This document shows, in pieces, positions 5,195 through 9,526 of a stretch of DNA of 9,526 bases. Below the pieces are notes generated by a model. It was not told where the DNA came from, did not search any database, and saw only the letters and a program-made list of their open reading frames with translations. Numbering within the stretch: the first letter of the stretch is position 1; every line of letters starts with the position of its first letter. The position numbers and the translations under genes are program-made. Source of the stretch: an uncultured Clostridia bacterium (GTDB taxonomy: Bacteria; Bacillota; Clostridia; Christensenellales; Aristaeellaceae). The stretch covers positions 1-9,526 of the forward strand of contig CAKUFG010000046.1 in the NCBI GenBank assembly GCA_934647235.1, written 5' to 3'.

Positions 5195-8100
5195 TCACTC
5201 CTTTTCCCGAATGCGGAAGGTTTTGATCTCGTAGGGCTTGATGACAAAGGGAATGCACGCGCTATCAAAGGCCGCGTCCGCTTGTTTTTCCTCGATGCAA
5301 TTGCACTCCTCTACCGAAGCGATGGGACGGTTCCAGGTAAGGCAGGCTTCCGTGCGGGCGTTTTCGGTTTCGTACAGGCGCACGATCACCCCGTCGCCAT
5401 CCTCCGCCTGCTTGACGGTTTCCAGAATCACATTGGCGGGCTGCACGCTGGCCAGGGAATACTCCGCGCCCGCCTGGCCGCCGCGCACGCTCAGCGCGGG
5501 CTGGTTCAGCCGGTATGCCTCGCGCACCGTGCCGGCCTGCTGCCAGCCCTCGGCGTGCGGATAAAGGGCGTAGGTAAAGAAATGCTCTTCCTGGTCGGTG
5601 GTCGGGTTGGGCTCGATGCCGCTCTTGATCAGCGTCAGGCCGATGCAGCCGTCCTTGACGGAGTGCCCGTACTTGCAGTCGTTGAGCAGGCTTACGCCGT
5701 AATGTCCCTCGCTCAGATCCATCCACTTCTGCCCGCAGCTTTCAAAGCGCGCCACATCCCAGCTGGTATTGGTATGCACCTTGCGCTTGAGGTTGCCGAA
5801 CTGAATTTCAAAGGTAGCCTCGTCCGTATGCACATCCACCGGGAAATGCACCTTGAGCAGATGCTGATGCTCGTGCCAGTCCACATAGGTTTCAAAGTCA
5901 ATGCGGCGGCTGTTGGCATAGAAGCGGATCCTCTGACGGATCAGGCTGCTGCTGACGCAGCGCTCCAGCTCCAGGGTGGCGGATACCGCGCCCACATCCG
6001 TCCAGCGCAGGGACGTAAGCTCCGTCACATCCCAGTATTTTTCTGTATAGTAGATATCAATGTCCCAGTTATCGTAATAGATGGGCTTATCCTCGTACAT
6101 GCGCATCAGGTTGCCGCGCTGGCCGGGGCGCAGCACCTCGCGGCAGTTTTCCTTATCATACAGGCGGGAAAGCAAGCCGTTTTCATCCAGCTCCACCGTG
6201 TAATAGGGCGTTTCCAGATGATGATCGTCCGCAAGCGCAAAGGGCGCGGCGCAGGGTTCAGGCTGGTTGGATACGCTGTAGGCGCGCCAGCCCTTGGCAG
6301 GCAGTGCGGGCAGGAAGGCCACGGCGCCCTCCGCTGTCTGCTGCACAGGATAGCGCGCGCCGTCCGCATCCACCAGCGCCGCCGCGTCCAGCTGGCCCAG
6401 GCATACCGCCTCGTCAGAAGCAAAGCCCTTGGTGTTGAACACGGTCACAGCGTCCGAGGGGGCGGCCAGAGCGGCCAGGCGCTCGCCGCGCAGGACGGAA
6501 ATCTGCCGCTCCAGCGCTTCGTATTCGCGCTTGGTCACCTCGTACACCTCGTGAATCGAGGAGCCTGGCAGAATATCGTGGAACTGATTGAGCAGGATGG
6601 TTTTCCACATCCCGTCCATCTCCTGGGCAGGATAGGGCAGGCGATCCTGCGCCAGCACGCTGAACAGTTCCAGATCCATCATGTGCAGCTCGGCCTTGCG
6701 GTTGGAGCGCTTGTTGCGCGCCATGGAGGTGTAGGTGCCGCGATGATACTCAAAGTACAGCTCGCCCTCCCACACAGGCAGGCGATTGCTGCCCTGCACG
6801 CGCGCGTTCAATTCGTCAAAGTAGGTGCGCGCAAAGGCCTGGCGCACGCGCGGCAAGCCCGTGACGCCCTTTTCCATGCGGTCGGAGTTTTCCAGCATCG
6901 CGCGGGTGGGGCCGCCGCCGCCGTCGCCATAGCCATAGGAAACCAGAATATCATTGTTGATTTCCTTTTGCTGATAGCGCTGCCAGCCGCCGATCAGCGC
7001 GTCCGGGTGCAGCATGCCGTTATAGGTGGTAAAGAAGTTTTTCACCGGCTGCCCCACGCCCAGGGTGGTGATCAGGTGCGTCAGAATCTCCGTGCCGTCG
7101 ATGCCGCGCCAGCGGAAGGTATCATAGGGCATTTTGTTGAACTGGTTCCAGGCCAGCTTGGTCGTCATAAAATACTGGATACCGCACTGCTTCATGATCT
7201 GCGGCAGCGCGCCGGAATAGCCAAACACGTCCGGCAGCCACAGGATGCGGCAGTCCACGCCGAATTCATCCTTGAAAAAGCGCTTGCCATGGATGAACTG
7301 CCGCACCAGCGATTCGCCGCTGGTCAGGTTGCAGTCTGCCTCCACCCACATGCCGCCCTCGGGCTCCCAGCGGCCCTCCGCCACGCGCTGCCTGATGCGC
7401 GCGTACAGCTCGGGGTGGCGCTCCTTGAGGAAGGCGTACAGCTGCGGCTGGCTGGACATAAAGCGATAGTGGGGATACTCATCCATGAGCTTGAGCACCG
7501 TAGCGAAGCTGCGGCACACCTTCTCGCGCGTCTGCGCCACCGTCCACCACCACGCCACGTCGATATGCGTATGGCCGATGCAGGTTGCAATCACATCGTC
7601 ATGCCCGCCCAGGGCCTCGTACAGATTTGTCTTCAGGTATTCGCGCGCCTCGCGGACGGAGGCATAGAACGCATCCGAATAGGGCGTGCGCAGATCCAGC
7701 AGGTTCACCGCGCCGTTGAGCGCGCGCGTCAGCTCACGGCGGCTGGCGCCGTCCTCCTCCAGGCGGGAAAAGGCGCTCAGCGGCACCTGCATATCCCAGT
7801 ACAGACCGGCGATTTCCGGGTCGATCTCCTGCATTTCCACAATCAGGTTGAACTCGGTATGCAGCGTGCCGGTATAGGACTGCAGATCCAGCCGGTAGGT
7901 CTGCCCGGCCCTGGCGCTGCGGGTAAGCAGCACCTCCCGGTGGTTCATATCGATGCCCTGCACAACCTCGCCGTCCACATACAGCAGGAACTGCGGGTTC
8001 TTGCCGTCGTCCCACTCGTCAATCTGCGTGCGCACATACAGCCACAGCGGGCGGCCGTCAAAGCTGTCGGGAACGGTCATATCAGCCTTGAACCAATAAT

Positions 8101-8293
8101 GCGCATCGGGGCCGTACCAGTGCATGATGCGGCTGTCAAAAGGCAAAAAGGGCGTTTCATCCGCCTCCGCGTCATGGGGACGGATGAAGTTGCCCTTCTT
8201 ATAAAACCATGCGTCGATGGTGCGCCGCTGGCGCACGTTGAGTTTTTTCAGTTCATCGCAGATGACCTGCGCGCGCTTATCCAGAAAAACCAT
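5195..8293 (-). CDS. Glycoside hydrolase family 38 alpha-mannosidase
   Basis: The 1032-residue protein is a full-length bacterial GH38 retaining alpha-mannosidase. Residues 1-230 form an N-terminal beta-rich region. The catalytic domain starts at about 233 with IGHTHIDVAWWW; H243 and D245 are the expected zinc ligands. LPDVFGYSG (353-361) holds the nucleophile D355, also a zinc ligand. The fourth ligand should be H572 in NQFHDILPGSS. A helical middle domain covers about 510-600, and the C-terminal beta-sandwich domains run from about 630 to the end. YGYGDGGGGPT (453-463) carries D457, a candidate acid/base. There is no signal peptide, so it should act on imported oligosaccharides, removing alpha-linked mannose. 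AGGAGG (8301-8306) lies 7 nt before the ATG. It sits 16 bp after the GH130 gene and 5 bp before GH20, clearly in one operon. Linkage preference cannot be read from the sequence. Confidence 0.95.
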   Translation of the reverse strand: MVFLDKRAQVICDELKKLNVRQRRTIDAWFYKKGNFIRPHDAEADETPFLPFDSRIMHWYGPDAHYWFKADMTVPDSFDGRPLWLYVRTQIDEWDDGKNPQFLLYVDGEVVQGIDMNHREVLLTRSARAGQTYRLDLQSYTGTLHTEFNLIVEMQEIDPEIAGLYWDMQVPLSAFSRLEEDGASRRELTRALNGAVNLLDLRTPYSDAFYASVREAREYLKTNLYEALGGHDDVIATCIGHTHIDVAWWWTVAQTREKVCRSFATVLKLMDEYPHYRFMSSQPQLYAFLKERHPELYARIRQRVAEGRWEPEGGMWVEADCNLTSGESLVRQFIHGKRFFKDEFGVDCRILWLPDVFGYSGALPQIMKQCGIQYFMTTKLAWNQFNKMPYDTFRWRGIDGTEILTHLITTLGVGQPVKNFFTTYNGMLHPDALIGGWQRYQQKEINNDILVSYGYGDGGGGPTRAMLENSDRMEKGVTGLPRVRQAFARTYFDELNARVQGSNRLPVWEGELYFEYHRGTYTSMARNKRSNRKAELHMMDLELFSVLAQDRLPYPAQEMDGMWKTILLNQFHDILPGSSIHEVYEVTKREYEALERQISVLRGERLAALAAPSDAVTVFNTKGFASDEAVCLGQLDAAALVDADGARYPVQQTAEGAVAFLPALPAKGWRAYSVSNQPEPCAAPFALADDHHLETPYYTVELDENGLLSRLYDKENCREVLRPGQRGNLMRMYEDKPIYYDNWDIDIYYTEKYWDVTELTSLRWTDVGAVSATLELERCVSSSLIRQRIRFYANSRRIDFETYVDWHEHQHLLKVHFPVDVHTDEATFEIQFGNLKRKVHTNTSWDVARFESCGQKWMDLSEGHYGVSLLNDCKYGHSVKDGCIGLTLIKSGIEPNPTTDQEEHFFTYALYPHAEGWQQAGTVREAYRLNQPALSVRGGQAGAEYSLASVQPANVILETVKQAEDGDGVIVRLYETENARTEACLTWNRPIASVEECNCIEEKQADAAFDSACIPFVIKPYEIKTFRIREKE
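5198..5205 (-). promoter_or_regulatory. Ribosome binding site of GH20 inside the GH38 gene
   Basis: AAAAGGAG lies 8 nt before the GH20 ATG (5189) and within the last codons of the GH38 gene, whose stop is at 5195-5197. This decides the GH20 start and suggests that its translation is coupled to termination on GH38. Confidence 0.8.
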
Positions 8294-8309
8294 CGGTGTT
8301 CCTCCTTGC

Positions 8310-9299
8310 TCAGCAGGAATGCGTTTTTGTATATTGTACCAGTTCCTCCACCGTTGTAAAGGCCAGGCCGGTCACGGTATCCGCGCAGCCGTAATAAATG
8401 GCGATGCGGCCGGTATCCGCGTCGGCCAGCGCCGCGCAGGGGAATACAACGTTGGGCACGTCGCCCATGCGCTCGTAGGGCGCGTCGGGCGTCATGATAT
8501 AATCCTTCGTGCGGTAGAGTACCTTCCAGGGCTTTTCCAGATCCAGCAGCGCGCTGCCCGTGCGGTACACATAACCGCTGCAGGAGGTAAGCACGCCGTG
8601 ATAGATCATCAGCCAGCCCTCGTCGGTCTTGATGGGCGTGGGGCCCGCGCCGATCTTGGTGGACTGCCAGGCGGAGGCGTTGCCCTTGATGGTGCCCATC
8701 ATAAAGCGGTGCCTGCCCCAGAACTCCATATCCGGCGACTGGCTGATATAGATATCGCCGAAGGGCGTATGCCCGTTATCGCTGGGACGGCTCGCCATCA
8801 TATACATGCCGTTGATCTTTTCAGGGAAGAGCACGCCGTTGCGGTTAAAGGGCAAAAATGCGTTTTCAAGCTGATGAAAGCGCTTGAAATCCTCCGTCCA
8901 GGCCGCGCCGATGGTGGGGCCGTGGTAGCCGTTGCACCAGGTCACGTAATAGCGGCCGTCCAGGGGCGTAATGCGCGCATCATAGCGGAACTCGTTTTCC
9001 GCGATTTCCGGATCCGCGCCCTCCATGCGGATGGGATCGTCGTTAATCTGCCAATGAAGGCCGTCCGCGCTGAAGCCCGCAAACAAATCCATGCTGATGG
9101 ACAGGCTGTCGCAGCGGAAAACGCCCGCAAAGCCGCCCTGATAGGGCACAATGGCGCTGTTGAACACGCTGTTGGCGCGCTTATTGCCGTTTCGCGCGAT
9201 CACGGGGTTGCCGGAATAGCGCCACACGGGCGTCTGCAGTCCCTGCGGCTTGTCCTCCCAGGGGATATTGGGCAGGGAGCTGCCAAGTATTTTTGCCAT
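8310..9299 (-). CDS. Glycoside hydrolase family 130 beta-mannoside phosphorylase
   Basis: The 329-residue protein fits the five-bladed propeller GH130 family in length and motifs. FRYDARITPLDGRYYVTW (104-121) holds the likely catalytic Asp (D107). NGVLFPEKINGMYMM (154-168), KIGAGPTPI (215-223) with IYHGV, and MGDVPNVVFPCAA (278-290) with IYYGCADT are the usual later blade motifs. Characterised members phosphorolyse beta-1,4-mannosides such as mannosyl-GlcNAc or mannobiose to mannose-1-phosphate; some relatives are hydrolases. With GH38 and GH20 next to it, mannosyl-N-acetylglucosamine from N-glycan cores is the most likely substrate, by context. There is no signal peptide. The start is fixed because an in-frame stop lies two codons upstream. 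The ribosome binding site is weak or distant (AGGAAAG, 9313-9319, 13 nt away), unlike the strong sites of the following genes. It is the first gene of the operon visible here. Confidence 0.9.
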   Translation of the reverse strand: MAKILGSSLPNIPWEDKPQGLQTPVWRYSGNPVIARNGNKRANSVFNSAIVPYQGGFAGVFRCDSLSISMDLFAGFSADGLHWQINDDPIRMEGADPEIAENEFRYDARITPLDGRYYVTWCNGYHGPTIGAAWTEDFKRFHQLENAFLPFNRNGVLFPEKINGMYMMASRPSDNGHTPFGDIYISQSPDMEFWGRHRFMMGTIKGNASAWQSTKIGAGPTPIKTDEGWLMIYHGVLTSCSGYVYRTGSALLDLEKPWKVLYRTKDYIMTPDAPYERMGDVPNVVFPCAALADADTGRIAIYYGCADTVTGLAFTTVEELVQYTKTHSC

Positions 9300-9400
9300 A
9301 CGTCAACACTCGCTTTCCTGCATAATTAATAAGGAAAATTCGTTTTAAGCTTCGGCCCGCAAAAGGTGTGCCCTCCCGCGCTGCCATAAAGAATCGCCCG

Positions 9401-9447
9401 CGCCCCGCGGGGCGGGCGGGAGAAGACTCCCCCGCCTGCCCGCCCCG
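9401..9447 (-). terminator. GC-rich hairpin between transporter-like gene and GH130
   Basis: Arms 9410-9422 and 9427-9441 pair around a 4-nt loop (9423-9426), with one 2-nt bulge and one mismatch on the minus strand. The structure begins 57 nt after the stop codon at 9499. A perfect 14-bp palindrome at 9401-9414 shares bases with this stem, so the two cannot form together. Only a short T-rich tract (TTCTTT, 9388-9393) follows on the minus strand, so termination may be partial. It could lower read-through into the glycosidase genes or protect the upstream mRNA end. Confidence 0.5.
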
Positions 9448-9498
9448 GTAACGCGGGCGGAAATGGTTGGTTTCCTGAAAACGAGCTAGCGCGGGAAA

Positions 9499-9526
9499 TT
9501 ACTTGCCCAGGAAGGCGTCGATCTGC
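9499..9526 (-). CDS. C-terminal end of a gene, possibly a sugar-binding lipoprotein
   Basis: Only the last eight codons (QIDAFLGK) and the stop TAA are inside the window; the gene continues to the right. Extracellular sugar-binding proteins of ABC transporters often end in a short helix of this kind. The hairpin after it and the glycan-degrading operon downstream would suit that. Eight residues cannot establish a family, so the identity is a guess; that it is the end of a coding region is moderately likely. Confidence 0.4.

Noticed and set aside
5282..8359. Very long plus-strand open frame of 1025 codons opposite the GH38 gene
   Set aside because: It mirrors a GC-rich gene with clear GH38 motifs. 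Its translation is rich in Ala, Gly, His and Gln without family motifs, as expected for antisense frames in GC-rich DNA, and no suitable ribosome binding site was seen.
8217..9329. Plus-strand open frame of 370 codons opposite the GH130 gene
   Set aside because: GH130 motifs on the minus strand explain the region. The plus frame crosses the GH38/GH130 boundary and shows no motifs.
9300..9360. Possible promoter directly before the GH130 gene
   Set aside because: The AT-rich stretch offers only weak -35/-10 matches with poor spacing. TTGACG close to the start codon would place its -10 inside the gene. None was good enough to annotate.

Overview
The window looks like a GC-rich Firmicute, most likely a gut Clostridia member (Oscillospiraceae or Christensenellales type). 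This is inferred from strong AGGAGG ribosome binding sites, very tight gene packing, and family content: an Ord-type amine dehydrogenase, a MerR/GyrI-like regulator, a PRK06851-type ATPase and cytoplasmic glycosidases. The species cannot be named from the sequence. No tRNA, rRNA, CRISPR array, insertion sequence or phage gene was seen.

Layout. Positions 1-134 are non-coding and hold a perfect palindrome and a rho-independent terminator. Positions 135-1160 (minus) encode a 2,4-diaminopentanoate dehydrogenase-like oxidoreductase. Positions 1247-2116 (minus) encode a MerR-family regulator directly upstream of it. A 214-bp divergent intergenic region follows. Positions 2331-3344 (plus) encode a P-loop ATPase of the PRK06851 type whose second P-loop is lost. 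Six bases later begins, tail to tail, a minus-strand glycosidase operon read from right to left: GH130 mannoside phosphorylase (8310-9299), GH38 alpha-mannosidase (5195-8293) and GH20 hexosaminidase (3351-5189). At the right edge are the last eight codons of another minus-strand gene, possibly the solute-binding protein of a sugar transporter.

How the genes work together. (1) The MerR regulator and the dehydrogenase seem to form a small switch. The dehydrogenase promoter has -35 and -10 boxes 19 bp apart, the MerR-activated geometry. The same 23-bp operator, ACTCTATC-N8-AGRGTTT, lies there and again over the -10 box of the regulator's own promoter. The expected logic is ligand-dependent activation of the dehydrogenase and repression of the regulator's own gene. 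(2) The three glycosidases lack signal peptides, so they should act in the cytoplasm on imported mannose- and GlcNAc-containing oligosaccharides. Removal of alpha-mannose, removal of beta-GlcNAc and phosphorolysis of a beta-mannoside together fit N-glycan core breakdown. (3) The ATPase has its own promoter, and its function is unknown.
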